A stretch of DNA of 64,000 nt, taken from positions 410,667 to 474,666 of the forward strand of contig JANPZV010000008.1 in NCBI GenBank assembly GCA_024707365.1, given 5' to 3'. Origin of the DNA: Terricaulis sp. (lineage in GTDB: Bacteria; Pseudomonadota; Alphaproteobacteria; Caulobacterales; Aquidulcibacteraceae). A program made the translations under genes and the position numbers. The notes beneath the pieces are model-generated. The model was not told the DNA's origin and searched no databases. It saw nothing but the letters and a program-made list of their open reading frames with translations. Positions 9,490 to 17,972 of the stretch are shown piece after piece (within the stretch, counting starts at the first letter, position 1; each line of letters begins with the position of its first letter).

Positions 9490-9494
9490 CGGCG

Positions 9495-11504
9495 CTAGCG
9501 GAAGATGTCGATGAGGCTTTCGGCGTCGGAATCGCCGAAAGCGCTGGCGAGCGAGTCGAAGAAGGTCGCCATCTCCACCTCGCGCGGGCTGCGCGCGGGC
9601 TGCTGATAGCCGGGCAGCGGATGGGGCTCGACGCCGCGATGGGCCACGCGCATCGTGTCGTTCCAGATCTGCGCCGGCAGCGAGCCGCCCGTGGTGCGGC
9701 CCATCGAGCGGTCATCATCATGGCCGACCCAAACGCCGGCCACATAATCGGCGCTGTAGCCGATGAACCAGGCGTCGCGCCAATCGGAGCTGGTGCCGGT
9801 TTTGCCGGCGGTGTCACGGTCGGGCAGGCGCGCGGCTCCGCCGGTGCCGCGCAGCACCACAGCGCCCATCAGCGAATTCATGCGCTCGACGATATCGGGC
9901 TCGAGCACGACCGGCCCTTCATAGGGCGGGCGGCGGTAAAGCTCTTCGCCCGATGTGGTGCTCACCGAAAGCACGATGAACGGATCAAGCCGGTGGCCCT
10001 CGGCCATGAAGGCGCCGAAGGCGGTTGTCATGTCCCAGAGCGTGGATTCGATGGAGCCCAGCGAGATCGAGGGCGGGGTAAACTCACCGCGCCCCGGCAT
10101 GTTGGAGACGCCCAGCCGCCGCGCCACGTCGGCCACGCGCTGCGGGCCGATCTCGTAGGCGACGCTTGCGGCCACGGTGTTGATCGATTGCGCGAAGGCG
10201 GTGCGCAGCGTCACCGCGCCGCGGAAGCCGGAATCATAATTGCGCGGCCGCCAGCCATCGATGACGACCTCTTCGTCATAGCGCACATCCTCGGTGGAGA
10301 GGCCCGCTTCGAGCGCGGCGGCGTAGACGAAGGTTTTAAAGGTGGAGCCCGGCTGGCGGCGGGCTTGCGTTACGCGGTTGAATTTCGAGGTGCCGTAATC
10401 GGTGCCGCCGATCAGCGCGCGCACGCCGCCTTCGCGGTCGAGCGCCATGTAGGAGGCTTGCAGCGGGCGGCGGCCAAAGGCGCGGTTGCCCAAGCGGCGG
10501 CGGATCGAATCCGCGGCGGCTGTTTGCAGTTCGGGGTCGATGGTCAGCTGGATCACAAGATCAGGCGCGGTTGAGCCGATCAGCCCGCGCGCCTGCTCTA
10601 CCGCGAGATCGAAGGCATAGCCCATCGTGCGCTCGACATTCGGGCGTTCGGCCACCTCGATCTCTTCGGCGCGGGCTTCATCGCGCTGCTCTGCGGTGAT
10701 GAAGCCGGCTTCGACCATCGCGTCCAGCACAATGCGCTGGCGCGCGGTGGCGCGCTCGAAATTCTCGGTGGGGGCCGAGCGCGAGGGCGCTTTGGGCAGG
10801 CCCGCCAGCATGGCCGCTTCCGCGAGGGTCAGTTCGTTGGCGGGCTTGCCGAAGAAGCGGCGCGCGGCGGCGTCCACGCCATAAGCCTGATCGCCGAGAT
10901 AGACGCGGTTGAGATAAAGCTCGAGGATTTCATCCTTCGTCAGCCGCCGCTCGATGCGCGAGGCCAGCACCATTTCGCGCAGTTTGCGGTTGATGGTTTG
11001 GCGCGGCGTCAAAAACAGATTGCGCGCCAGCTGCTGCGAAATCGTGGAGCCGCCCTGCACGGTCTCGCCCGCGCGCAGGTTGATGAACAGCGCGCGCAGC
11101 ACGGCCACGCGGTCCACGCCCTCATGCTCGTAAAAACGCCGATCCTCGATGGCGAGGAAAGCTTGCGGCACGTAATCAGGCACTTCGCCCAGGCTGATGC
11201 GCCGCGCGTAATAGGGCCCGCGCACGCCGATAATGTCGCCCTCGCGGTCCACGAACATGACGGAGGCTTGCCGGTTGAGCGCCCAGAGCGCGTTCGCATC
11301 CGGCACGCGCGGCAGGCCCCAATAGATCCAGACCCAAACCGAAACGACCCCAAGCAGCACCACGCCCGCAAAGATCGAGGCCACAGTGCTCCAGGTCACG
11401 CGCTTCCGCTGCGCCACCAATTGCTTGAATTGCTCTTGAGCGGCTGCGGCGCGCACTTTCGCCCAGTCGATGCCGCGGCGGAGGTTGGGCCGGTCGTCTG
11501 ACAA
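9495..11504 (-). CDS. Class A penicillin-binding protein (PBP1A family)
   Basis: A bifunctional peptidoglycan synthase with a cytoplasmic N-terminus of about 38 residues, one membrane helix (VASIFAGVVLLGVVSVWVWI), a GT51 glycosyltransferase domain (AIEDRRFYEHEGVD, GGSTISQQLARNLFL, DEILELYLNRVYLG) and a C-terminal transpeptidase. The transpeptidase triad is GSTFK (catalytic Ser and Lys), QSINT and KTGTSSDWRDAWF. The 669 residues are a usual length for the compact PBP1A family. It acts in the periplasm to polymerise and cross-link glycan strands. The start is MSDDRPNLRRGIDW. It is divergent from the GTA cluster. Confidence 0.92.
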   Translation of the reverse strand: MSDDRPNLRRGIDWAKVRAAAAQEQFKQLVAQRKRVTWSTVASIFAGVVLLGVVSVWVWIYWGLPRVPDANALWALNRQASVMFVDREGDIIGVRGPYYARRISLGEVPDYVPQAFLAIEDRRFYEHEGVDRVAVLRALFINLRAGETVQGGSTISQQLARNLFLTPRQTINRKLREMVLASRIERRLTKDEILELYLNRVYLGDQAYGVDAAARRFFGKPANELTLAEAAMLAGLPKAPSRSAPTENFERATARQRIVLDAMVEAGFITAEQRDEARAEEIEVAERPNVERTMGYAFDLAVEQARGLIGSTAPDLVIQLTIDPELQTAAADSIRRRLGNRAFGRRPLQASYMALDREGGVRALIGGTDYGTSKFNRVTQARRQPGSTFKTFVYAAALEAGLSTEDVRYDEEVVIDGWRPRNYDSGFRGAVTLRTAFAQSINTVAASVAYEIGPQRVADVARRLGVSNMPGRGEFTPPSISLGSIESTLWDMTTAFGAFMAEGHRLDPFIVLSVSTTSGEELYRRPPYEGPVVLEPDIVERMNSLMGAVVLRGTGGAARLPDRDTAGKTGTSSDWRDAWFIGYSADYVAGVWVGHDDDRSMGRTTGGSLPAQIWNDTMRVAHRGVEPHPLPGYQQPARSPREVEMATFFDSLASAFGDSDAESLIDIFR

Positions 11505-11671
11505 AAAGGAACTCCGAAACGCGCTTTAGCTCATAGAGGTATGGCCGAATTCTGGCCAGGAGCGGGGATAGGCTGCGCTCCTATCGCACATTGGGGGCGC
11601 CTAAGAAGCGGATTTTGAAGCGCTTCGGCAAAAACAATCCTACCGGGCCGGGCGTTCCGTATGTTTCGGCC
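11505..11671. promoter_or_regulatory. Divergent promoter region in front of the GTA cluster
   Basis: This is the 167-base gap between the PBP1A gene (minus) and the first GTA gene (plus). It holds several symmetric elements: TGGCC twice with 11-bp spacing (11542 and 11553), an inverted repeat AGGAGCG/CGCTCCT with an 11-nt centre (11558-11582), the direct repeat GAAGCG (11605 and 11617) and the palindrome GAAGCGCTTC (11617-11626). I cannot point to a convincing -10/-35 pair. GTA promoters in Caulobacter are driven by dedicated activators (GafYZ) and repressed by RogA; which element is relevant here is unknown. Confidence 0.4.
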
Positions 11672-11992
11672 ATGGTCGAAAAACAGGGTTTGAGACGCCT
11701 CCACGAAGCGGTGGCGGCGCTGAAGGAAAATCTGGCGAACGCCGAGGCGGAGCTGCGCAACGGCGAAACCCAGGAGGCGGAACGCCGCGCCAAGGCCATT
11801 TCGGCCCTGGTGAAAGCGGCGCGGGACGTGGCCGATCTCGAAGCGCTCGCCCGCGCCCAGCCCCCGGAGGAGAATGAACACGAATTGCGCGCCGAGCTCC
11901 GAAGCCGGCTGCGTCGCCTTGTTGAAGCCCAACGTCTTGGCGCGCCTGATGCGACGCTTGAGCGCCTCGCTGATGAGGTTGCTGCTCGATGA
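11672..11992 (+). CDS. GTA small terminase-like protein (gp1)
   Basis: A 106-residue helical protein in the first position of the cluster. The N-terminal half is a Glu/Arg-rich coiled coil (LHEAVAALKENLANAEAELR, QEAERRAKAISALVKAARDV); the second half has ELRAELRSRLRRLVEAQRLG. In RcGTA the g1 product has been assigned as the small terminase subunit that partners with TerL in headful packaging. The assignment here rests on position, size and charge pattern rather than on a visible DNA-binding motif. ATG at 11672 was chosen over an upstream ATG because the upstream residues are basic and not helical like the rest. Its end overlaps the start of the large terminase. Confidence 0.65.
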   Translation: MVEKQGLRRLHEAVAALKENLANAEAELRNGETQEAERRAKAISALVKAARDVADLEALARAQPPEENEHELRAELRSRLRRLVEAQRLGAPDATLERLADEVAAR

Positions 11993-13184
11993 TTGGGATT
12001 TTTGGGGCCGCGCGGAACAATTGCCGCCGGCTGGCGCATGGCGCGCCTGGGTGTTCCTGGGCGGGCGCGGCGCAGGCAAAACCCGCGCCGGCGCTGAATG
12101 GGTCTCGGCGCTGGTGCGTGACGGCAAAGCCCGGCGCATCGCGTTGATCGGGCCGACCTTCCATGACGTGCGCGAGGTGATGGTGGAAGGCCCATCGGGC
12201 CTGCGCAGCCTGCCGCACGCGCGCCCGCTTTATGAAGCAAGCCGCAAGCGCTTGCTGTGGGAAAACGGCGCGGAGGCGTTTTGCTTTTCGGCGGAAGATC
12301 CCGAAAGCCTGCGCGGGCCGCAATTTGATGCGGCCTGGGCAGATGAGCTTTGCTTCTGGTCCTACCCGGAGGAGACGCTGCAAACTTTGGCGCATGGCTT
12401 GCGCCTGGGGGCCGCCCCGCGCCTCATGGCCACCACCACCCCGCGCCCCACGCGTGCGCTGAAAGCGCTGCTGGCCCGGCCCGATACGGTGCTGACGCGC
12501 GGCGCGACCTGGGAAAATGGCGCGAACCTCGCGCCCGATTTTATCGCCGCGCTGAAAGAGCGCTGGAGCGGCTCGGCGCGGGATCGCCAGGAATTGCTGG
12601 GCGAGTTGATCGAGGATGCGGAGGGCGCGCTCTGGCGCCGGGCTGAGCTGGAGGCCATGCGCGTCAGCGAATGGCCGACGCTGGATCGCATCGTCGTTGC
12701 TGTCGATCCGCCGGCGGGCGTGGGCGAAAATGTAGCGCAATGCGGGATTGTCGCGGCGGGTGTTTACGGAAACCCGCGCCGCGCTGTCGTGCTGGCGGAT
12801 GCAAGCGTGCAGGGGCTTGCGCCGCAGGGCTGGGCTTCGCGCGCGGCGGCGTTGGCGCGCAGCTTGGGCGCGCAGGCGATCGTGGCTGAGGGCAATAATG
12901 GCGGGGAGATGGTGCGCGCTGTGCTGAAAGCGGCCGCGCCCGATATTCCCGTGCGCCTCGTGCGCGCCAGTGAAGGCAAGCGTGCGCGCGCCGAGCCCAT
13001 TGCGGCGTTCTATGCGCAAGGGCGCGTGGCCCATGCCGCCGCATTCGCGGCGCTGGAAGATGAGATGTGCTTGTTCGGGGCGCATGGCTTTTCGGCCAGC
13101 CCTGATCGGCTCGATGCGCTGGTGTGGGCGCTCACTGATGTGCTGCTCGCGCCCCATGCCGAGCCGCGCGTGCGGATGATTTAG
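11949..13184 (+). CDS. GTA large terminase (phage DNA packaging ATPase, gp2)
   Basis: The motor and nuclease that packages host DNA fragments into the capsid. The N-terminal ATPase has Walker A FLGGRGAGKTRAGAEW (preceded by the GTA-typical DWDFWGRAEQLPP), a Walker B-like FDAAWADELCFW and the coupling motif MATTTPRPTRALKAL. The C-terminal RNase H-like nuclease begins at RIVVAVDPPAG and includes VAEGNNGGEMV and SPDRLDALVWALTD with the acidic residues expected for metal binding. Length is about 411 residues. Several in-frame starts exist (11949 and 11973) and no clear ribosome binding site decides between them; either way the gene overlaps g1. Confidence 0.92.
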   Translation: MRRLSASLMRLLLDDWDFWGRAEQLPPAGAWRAWVFLGGRGAGKTRAGAEWVSALVRDGKARRIALIGPTFHDVREVMVEGPSGLRSLPHARPLYEASRKRLLWENGAEAFCFSAEDPESLRGPQFDAAWADELCFWSYPEETLQTLAHGLRLGAAPRLMATTTPRPTRALKALLARPDTVLTRGATWENGANLAPDFIAALKERWSGSARDRQELLGELIEDAEGALWRRAELEAMRVSEWPTLDRIVVAVDPPAGVGENVAQCGIVAAGVYGNPRRAVVLADASVQGLAPQGWASRAAALARSLGAQAIVAEGNNGGEMVRAVLKAAAPDIPVRLVRASEGKRARAEPIAAFYAQGRVAHAAAFAALEDEMCLFGAHGFSASPDRLDALVWALTDVLLAPHAEPRVRMI

Positions 13185-13198
13185 TTCGGGAAGGCTTT

Positions 13199-14341
13199 AT
13201 GTTCGGTTGGCTTGAAAAACTCCGCCCCAGGGCGGAGCGCAAACTCATGGCCTGGCACGCGCCGGGCCGGCCTGTGTGGCCGATGCGCGATGCGGCGGCG
13301 TTCGCGCGCGAAGGCTATGCGAAAAAACGCGGTGGCGTATCGCTGCGTGCGTTTGATCGCGGAAGCGGCGGCCAGCGCGCCGCTGAAATTTGGGCCGCGC
13401 GATCATCCGCTCGCGCGCCTGCTGGCGCGGCCCAACCCGGAGCAGACGGGCGTTGAATTGCTGGAGGCGTTTTACGGGCATCTGCAAGTGGCGGGGAACG
13501 CGTATCTTGAAGCGGCGAGCGTTGAAGGCGCGGCGCCGAGTGAGCTCTACGTGCTGCGGCCCGATCGCATGCGCGTCATTCCCGGCGCCGATGGCTGGCC
13601 GGTGGGCTGGGAGCATCGTGTTGGCGCGAGCGTGCGCAATTTTGAGCGCGATCCGGTAAGCGGGAGGCGCCGATCCTGCATCTGAAAATCTTCAATCCGC
13701 AGGATGATTGGTACGGCCTCTCGCCGATGGAGGCCGCCGCGTATGCGATTGACATTCACAACGCGGGCGGCGCCTGGAATAAGGCGCTGATCGATAACGC
13801 GGCGCGCCCGTGCGGGGCGCTGGTGTTCACCGGCGGCGAACGGCTCAGCGAAGAGCAATTCCAGCGGCTCAAGCAAGAGCTTGATGAGTTGCACATGGGC
13901 GCGGCGAACGCGGGCCGGCCGATGGTGCTGGAAGGCGGGCTTGAATGGCGGCCGATGAGCTTATCGCCTGCGGATATGGATTTCATCGACGCCCGCCACG
14001 CCGCCGCGCGCGACATCGCGCTGGCGTTTGGCGTGCCGCCGATGCTGCTCGGCATTCCGGGCGACAATACGTACTCAAATTACCGCGAAGCCAATCTCGC
14101 CTTCTGGCGCCACACCGCTCTGCCGTTGGCGCAAAAGGGCGCGCGCGCGATTGAGGCTTGGATCGGCGAACGCTGGCCCGAAGCTGGCCCCGCCGCGATT
14201 GGCGTCGATCACGAAGCCATCAGCGCGCTTGCCGTTGAACGCGAAGCGCTCTGGGCGCGCATCGGCGCGGCGGACTTTCTCGACACCGAAGAAAAGCGCC
14301 GTCTCGCCGGCGTGGAGGCGCCCGCATGCAGCCCTCGCTGA
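13199..14341 (+). CDS. GTA portal protein (gp3), two frame breaks
   Basis: An HK97-family portal protein forming the dodecameric ring through which DNA enters the head and to which the tail attaches. The start MFGWLEKLR is typical. The reading breaks at the A6 run 13322-13327 (one A too many) and at GGG 13662-13664 (one G missing). The two cancel, giving 380 residues. Repaired segments show VAYRCVRLIAEAAASAPL, ARPNPEQTGVELLEAFYGHL, GNAYLEA, LRPDRMRVIPG, GLSPMEAAAYAIDIHN and FGVPPMLLGIPGDNTYSNY, all in the expected order for the family. The last bases overlap the next small gene by 16. Confidence 0.9.
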
Positions 14342-14565
14342 AAGTCGATCCGCGCATCACCATCGCCGTGATCGTGACGATCATCCTGCAAACGGCGGGT
14401 GCTTTACTGTGGGCCGGCCAAGCGGCGGCGCGGCTTGAGGCGGTGGAGCGCGCTGTGGCCACCCAGCCCGAGGTGGCCGATCGGCTCGCGCGCCTGGAGG
14501 AGCAGGTGGGAGACGCCCGCCGCGCGCTGACGCGCATCGAGCGGAAGCTTGATGATGATCGTTGA
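14326..14565 (+). CDS. Small GTA-cluster membrane protein (gp3.5 position)
   Basis: A 79-residue protein with one strong membrane helix (residues about 10-31, ITIAVIVTIILQTAGALLWA) followed by a coiled-coil tail (LARLEEQVGDARRALTRIER). RcGTA has a small gene of unknown function at the same place between portal and protease. The topology resembles phage spanin or holin-accessory proteins, but that is only a resemblance. It overlaps g3 at its start and g4 at its end, so it is translated as part of the cluster. Confidence 0.65.
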   Translation: MQPSLKVDPRITIAVIVTIILQTAGALLWAGQAAARLEAVERAVATQPEVADRLARLEEQVGDARRALTRIERKLDDDR

Positions 14566-14968
14566 AGGCTACGCCGCTTTGTTCGGCGTGGCCGATCAGG
14601 CCGATGATGTGATCCGCGCCGGCGCCTTCGCCGCAAGCCTTGCGCGCCGGGCAGCGCCCTTGCCGCTCTGGCTCGAACACGAGCCGCGCCTGCAGGCGGG
14701 GTTCTGGTTTGATGTGCGCGAGGATGGGCGCGGGCTCTGGCTCGCGGGCGAGATTGCAGAGGATCAGCCCGGCGCCGCGCGCGCCAAGCGCATGCTGGCG
14801 CGGGGCGTCGATGGGCTTTCCATCGGCTTTATCCCGCTTGTGGCGCGGCGCGGCGCGGGCGGGCGTGAATTGATCGAGATCGAGCTTCTGGAGGTGTCCA
14901 TCGTGACCCATCCGATGCAGCCGCATGCGCGGCTCAAACTTGCGCGAGAGTTTGTCCGCGCTGCTTAG
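14552..14968 (+). CDS. GTA prohead protease (gp4, HK97/S78 family)
   Basis: A 138-residue serine protease that trims the capsid delta domain during head maturation. The fold markers of peptidase family U35/S78 are present: VEGYAALFG at the start, LPLWLEHEP containing the catalytic-type His, GLSIGFIPL containing the Ser, and LLEVSIVTHPMQPHA near the end. Two adjacent ATGs (14552, 14555) are possible starts, both overlapping the stop of the preceding small gene. It is immediately followed by the capsid gene, the usual protease-capsid arrangement. Confidence 0.9.
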   Translation: MMIVEGYAALFGVADQADDVIRAGAFAASLARRAAPLPLWLEHEPRLQAGFWFDVREDGRGLWLAGEIAEDQPGAARAKRMLARGVDGLSIGFIPLVARRGAGGRELIEIELLEVSIVTHPMQPHARLKLAREFVRAA

Positions 14969-14977
14969 GAGAAACGA

Positions 14978-16186
14978 GTGAAGAAAGAAATCAAAGCCGC
15001 GCCGCCTTCCGGCGCGGAGGCGCTGATGCGCGCCTTTGAAGAGTTCAAATCCGCCAATGATGCGCGCCTTGCCGCGCTCGAAAAGGGCCGGGGCGATGTG
15101 CTGCTGGAAGAGAAGGTCGATCGCATCGACCGCGCTCTTACCGAGCAGAAATCGCTTTTGGAGCGCGCAGCGCTTGCAGGGCGCCGGCCTGGGCTTGGCG
15201 CTGATCCTGCGGTGAGCGAGCATAAATCGGCGTGGAATTCATATCTGCGGCGCGGCGATGTTTCGGCGCTGGCGCAGTTTGAATCCAAGGCGCTCTCGAT
15301 TGTTGGCTCGCCTGCGGGCGGGCAGGATGGCGGCTATGTGGCGCCGCCGGAGCTCGATCGGCTGATCGAAAGCCGGCTCAAGCAAGTGTCGCCGATGCGC
15401 GAGATCGCCACGGTGCGCACCACGGGCGCGAACGTGTTCAAAAAGCCGATCAGCCTCACCGCCGCCGGCGCGGGCTGGGTGGCGGAAACCGGAACGCGCA
15501 CGCAAACCTCTTCGCCCACGCTGGCGCTGCTGGAATTCCCCACGGCTGAGCTCTACGCCAACCTCGCCGCCACGCAGACGCTGCTGGATGACAGCTTCGT
15601 CAATCTCGAAGAATGGATCGCTAGCGAAGTTGAGGAGGCGTTCGCCGGCCAGGAGCGCGCAGCGTTCGTGAGCGGCGATGGCGATGGCGAGCCCAAGGGC
15701 TTTCTCGATTACGATCTCGTGGTCGAAGCGAGCCACGTTTGGGGCAAGATCGGCATGGTGAAAACCGGCGCGGATGCAAGCTTTGGAACCACGCCCGTCG
15801 ATAAGCTGATCGATCTGATCTACGCGCCCAAATCGCAATTCCGCCAGAATGCGCGCTTTGTGCTGAACCGCAAAACCGTGTCCGCCGTGCGCAAGCTCAA
15901 GGATGGCGATGATCGCTATATCTGGGAGCCGAACGATAGCGGCGGCTCGTCGCTGCTGGGCTATCCGATCACCGAGATCGAGGATATGCCCGACATCGCC
16001 GCCGATGCGCCGGCGATCGCGTTTGGCGATTTTGCGCGCGGCTATCTGATCGTCGATCGCGCCGGCGTGCGCGTGCTGCGCGATCCGTATTCGGCCAAGC
16101 CCTATGTGCTGTTTTACGTCACCAAGCGCGTTGGCGGCGGGGTGCAGAATTTCGACGCCATCAAGGCGCTCGTGTTCGGCGATTAA
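14978..16186 (+). CDS. GTA major capsid protein (gp5, HK97 fold)
   Basis: A 402-residue HK97-type major capsid protein. The first roughly 75 residues are charged and coiled-coil (MRAFEEFKSANDARLAALEK, LEEKVDRIDRALTEQKSLLE), corresponding to the delta/scaffold domain removed by the gp4 protease. The mature shell domain follows with the landmark GGYVAPPELDRLIESRLKQV, AETGTRTQTSSPTLALLEF, LLDDSFVNLEEWIASEVEEA and FVSGDGDGEPKGFLDY. The GTG start at 14978 has an AGGAG at 14967-14971. The gene is followed by the only substantial gap in the cluster, which holds a strong hairpin. Confidence 0.93.
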   Translation: MKKEIKAAPPSGAEALMRAFEEFKSANDARLAALEKGRGDVLLEEKVDRIDRALTEQKSLLERAALAGRRPGLGADPAVSEHKSAWNSYLRRGDVSALAQFESKALSIVGSPAGGQDGGYVAPPELDRLIESRLKQVSPMREIATVRTTGANVFKKPISLTAAGAGWVAETGTRTQTSSPTLALLEFPTAELYANLAATQTLLDDSFVNLEEWIASEVEEAFAGQERAAFVSGDGDGEPKGFLDYDLVVEASHVWGKIGMVKTGADASFGTTPVDKLIDLIYAPKSQFRQNARFVLNRKTVSAVRKLKDGDDRYIWEPNDSGGSSLLGYPITEIEDMPDIAADAPAIAFGDFARGYLIVDRAGVRVLRDPYSAKPYVLFYVTKRVGGGVQNFDAIKALVFGD

Positions 16187-16203
16187 GCGCGCGCTGCGCG
16201 CGC

Positions 16204-16231
16204 GGGCAGTGGGCGCTCATTCCCACTGCCC
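16204..16231 (+). terminator. Hairpin and heptamer repeats between capsid and connector genes
   Basis: A perfect 10-bp inverted repeat (GGGCAGTGGG / CCCACTGCCC) with an 8-nt loop lies 18 bases after the capsid stop codon. It is followed at 16229-16252 by near-exact copies of the heptamer TGCCCAT (TGCCCAT, TCCCTAT, TGCCCAT, TGCCCA). There is no T tract, so it is not a classical strong terminator. A partial terminator or an mRNA-stabilising or processing hairpin that lets capsid transcript exceed the downstream genes is more likely. It sits in a 74-base gap, while other neighbours in the cluster overlap or nearly touch. Confidence 0.5.
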
Positions 16232-16260
16232 ATTCCCTATTGCCCATTGCCCAGGTTCTC

Positions 16261-16821
16261 ATGTCCATCACCATCATCAACCCGCCCGCCAGCGAGCCTG
16301 TCTCGCTGGCGGAGGCGAAGCTGTTTCTGCGCGTGGATCACGAGGCGGAAGATGATCTGATCACAGCGCTGATCATCGCCGCGCGCGAGGCTGTGGAGGC
16401 CGGCTGCGGCCGTGCGCTCATCACCCGCCGCGTGCGCGAAAGCCTCGATATCTGGCGGCGCGAGGCGATCAACGGCGCAGTGCTGGGGCTTGGCCCGGTG
16501 AGCGCCGTTATCGCGGTGCGCCTCATCGCCGATAATGGCGCGCAAAGCGTGCTTGATCCTGAGCGCTATCGCCTTGAGGGCCAGCGCGATCGGCCGCGCC
16601 TTGTATTTCCGCCCGGCTTGCCGGCCACGCTGCGCAGCGCGGGCGGGATCGAGATCGAATATGACGCGGGCTTTGCCGATGATGCGGCGGATCTGCCTTC
16701 GGCGCTGCGCATGGCGGTGCTGCAGATCATCGCTTCGCTTTACGAAGCGCGTGATGGCGCGGGCGGCGCGCCGGCATCGGCGCGCGCGCTGATGCGCCCG
16801 TTCGCGCCGGTCAGATTGTGA
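16261..16821 (+). CDS. GTA head-tail connector protein (gp6)
   Basis: A 186-residue phage gp6/phiE125 gp8-type connector (adaptor) that binds below the portal. The conserved entry is EPVSLAEAKLFLRVDHEAEDDLI followed by LIIAAREAVEAGCGRALI, RRVRESLDIW, LGLGPVSAVIAVRLI and the closing helical segment ALRMAVLQIIASLYEARDG. The ATG at 16261 is the family start. The stop is shared with the next gene (GTGA overlap). Confidence 0.88.
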   Translation: MSITIINPPASEPVSLAEAKLFLRVDHEAEDDLITALIIAAREAVEAGCGRALITRRVRESLDIWRREAINGAVLGLGPVSAVIAVRLIADNGAQSVLDPERYRLEGQRDRPRLVFPPGLPATLRSAGGIEIEYDAGFADDAADLPSALRMAVLQIIASLYEARDGAGGAPASARALMRPFAPVRL

Positions 16822-17144
16822 CGGGGGCGATTGTGATCGGCGCTATGCGCGCGCGTGTGCGGCTTGAGCGGCCAACACGCACGGCTGATGATCTGGGCGG
16901 CGCAAGCCTCGCTTGGGCCAATGAGGGCGATGTGTGGGCGGCGATCGAGGCCGCTGGCGCTGGCGGCGCGGCGGCGTTCGATGCCGCGCCTTCGATCAGC
17001 GCCTATCGCCTCACCATCAACCGCCGCGACGGCGTGCGCGCCGGCTGGCGCGTGGTTTGGGGCGCTCGCGTGTTTCGCATCGTTGGCGTGCGCGATGAGG
17101 GTGCGCCGCGCGTCGTTCTAAATTGCGAGGAGGAGAAGCTTTGA
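16818..17144 (+). CDS. GTA head-tail adaptor / head closure protein (gp7)
   Basis: A 108-residue small beta-rich head-closure protein. It shows RARVRLERPTRTADDLGGASLAW, WAAIEAAGAGG and YRLTINRRDGVRAGWRVVWG, then FRIVGVRDEG, the pattern of phage SPP1 gp16-type adaptors in GTA clusters. The GTG at 16818 overlaps the stop of g6; an ATG at 16845 is an alternative start ten codons in and would match many homologues. It seals the head with gp6 and joins it to the tail. Confidence 0.85.
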   Translation: MTGAIVIGAMRARVRLERPTRTADDLGGASLAWANEGDVWAAIEAAGAGGAAAFDAAPSISAYRLTINRRDGVRAGWRVVWGARVFRIVGVRDEGAPRVVLNCEEEKL

Positions 17145-17548
17145 GTGCGGAAAAGGCGCTGGCGGCGGCGATGCGCGCCGCCTTGATGGCGCATGCGGAT
17201 GTGAAAGCCGTGTTGGGCGATGCGGCGCGCATCTATGACGATCCGCCGGCCGATCCGGTGTTTCCTTATCTCACGCTCGGACGGCTTGAAGCGCGCCCGG
17301 CGGATGCGAGCGAGGCTGAAGCGCTTGAGCATGTGGTGACGCTGCATGTCTGGTCCCGCTATGGCGGGCGGGCGGAAGCGCTTGATGTGATCGCCGCTGT
17401 CCGCGCGGCGCTGCACAACAGCCCGCTCACGCTGCTGGGGCGCAAGCTTGTGCTGATGCTGGTGAGCTTCACCGATGTTTTCCGCTCGGGCGACGGGCGC
17501 ACCACGCACGGCGTTGTGCGCGTGCGCGCGCTCACCGAGCCAGAATGA
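17141..17548 (+). CDS. GTA DUF3168 tail terminator protein (gp8)
   Basis: A 135-residue DUF3168 protein, the tail-terminator ring at the head-tail junction. Recognisable parts are the N-terminal helix ALAAAMRAALMAHADVKAVLG, the DDPPADPVFPYLTLG motif typical of the family, VVTLHVWSRYGGRAEALDVI and RVRALTEPE at the end. The TTG start at 17141 is supported by the GAGGAGGAG at 17126-17134 and by overlap with the g7 stop. Confidence 0.88.
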   Translation: MSAEKALAAAMRAALMAHADVKAVLGDAARIYDDPPADPVFPYLTLGRLEARPADASEAEALEHVVTLHVWSRYGGRAEALDVIAAVRAALHNSPLTLLGRKLVLMLVSFTDVFRSGDGRTTHGVVRVRALTEPE

Positions 17549-17555
17549 GGATCAT

Positions 17556-17972
17556 ATGACAGGCCAAAAGGGACGCGACGTCCTCATCAAAATCGGCGAT
17601 GGGGCATCGCCGGAAGTGTTTAGCACCATCGCCGGAGTGCGTGCGAAAACCATTTCGCTCAACGCCCGCAGCGTGGACGGCACAAGCGGGGAAAGCCCTT
17701 CTGCCTGGCGCGAACTGATCGCCGGCGCCGGCGTGAAATCGGCGAGCGTTTCCGGGGCGGGGGTTTTTAAAGACACCAGCTCCGATGCGGCCATGCAGGC
17801 GGCGTTTTTCGCGCAAGCAGTGCGCAATTTTCAGCTCGTGATCCCCGATTTTGGCGTGATTGAAGGGCCGTTTCTGATCGAGTCGCTCGATTATTCGGGC
17901 GATCATGATGGGGAGGCGGCGTTTGCGGTCACGCTCGCGTCTGCTGGCGCGCTCAGCTTTGTGGCGCTCTGA
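17556..17972 (+). CDS. GTA major tail tube protein (gp9, TP901-1 family)
   Basis: A 138-residue tail tube protein. TP901-1-type features are MTGQKGRDVLIKIGD at the N-terminus, IAGVRAKTISLNARSVDGTS, SPSAWRELIAGAGVKSASVSG and the C-terminal YSGDHDGEAAFAVTLASAGALSF. ATG at 17556 has GAGGATC upstream. Hexameric rings of this protein form the tail tube. Its stop overlaps the start of g10 by one base. Confidence 0.9.
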   Translation: MTGQKGRDVLIKIGDGASPEVFSTIAGVRAKTISLNARSVDGTSGESPSAWRELIAGAGVKSASVSGAGVFKDTSSDAAMQAAFFAQAVRNFQLVIPDFGVIEGPFLIESLDYSGDHDGEAAFAVTLASAGALSFVAL

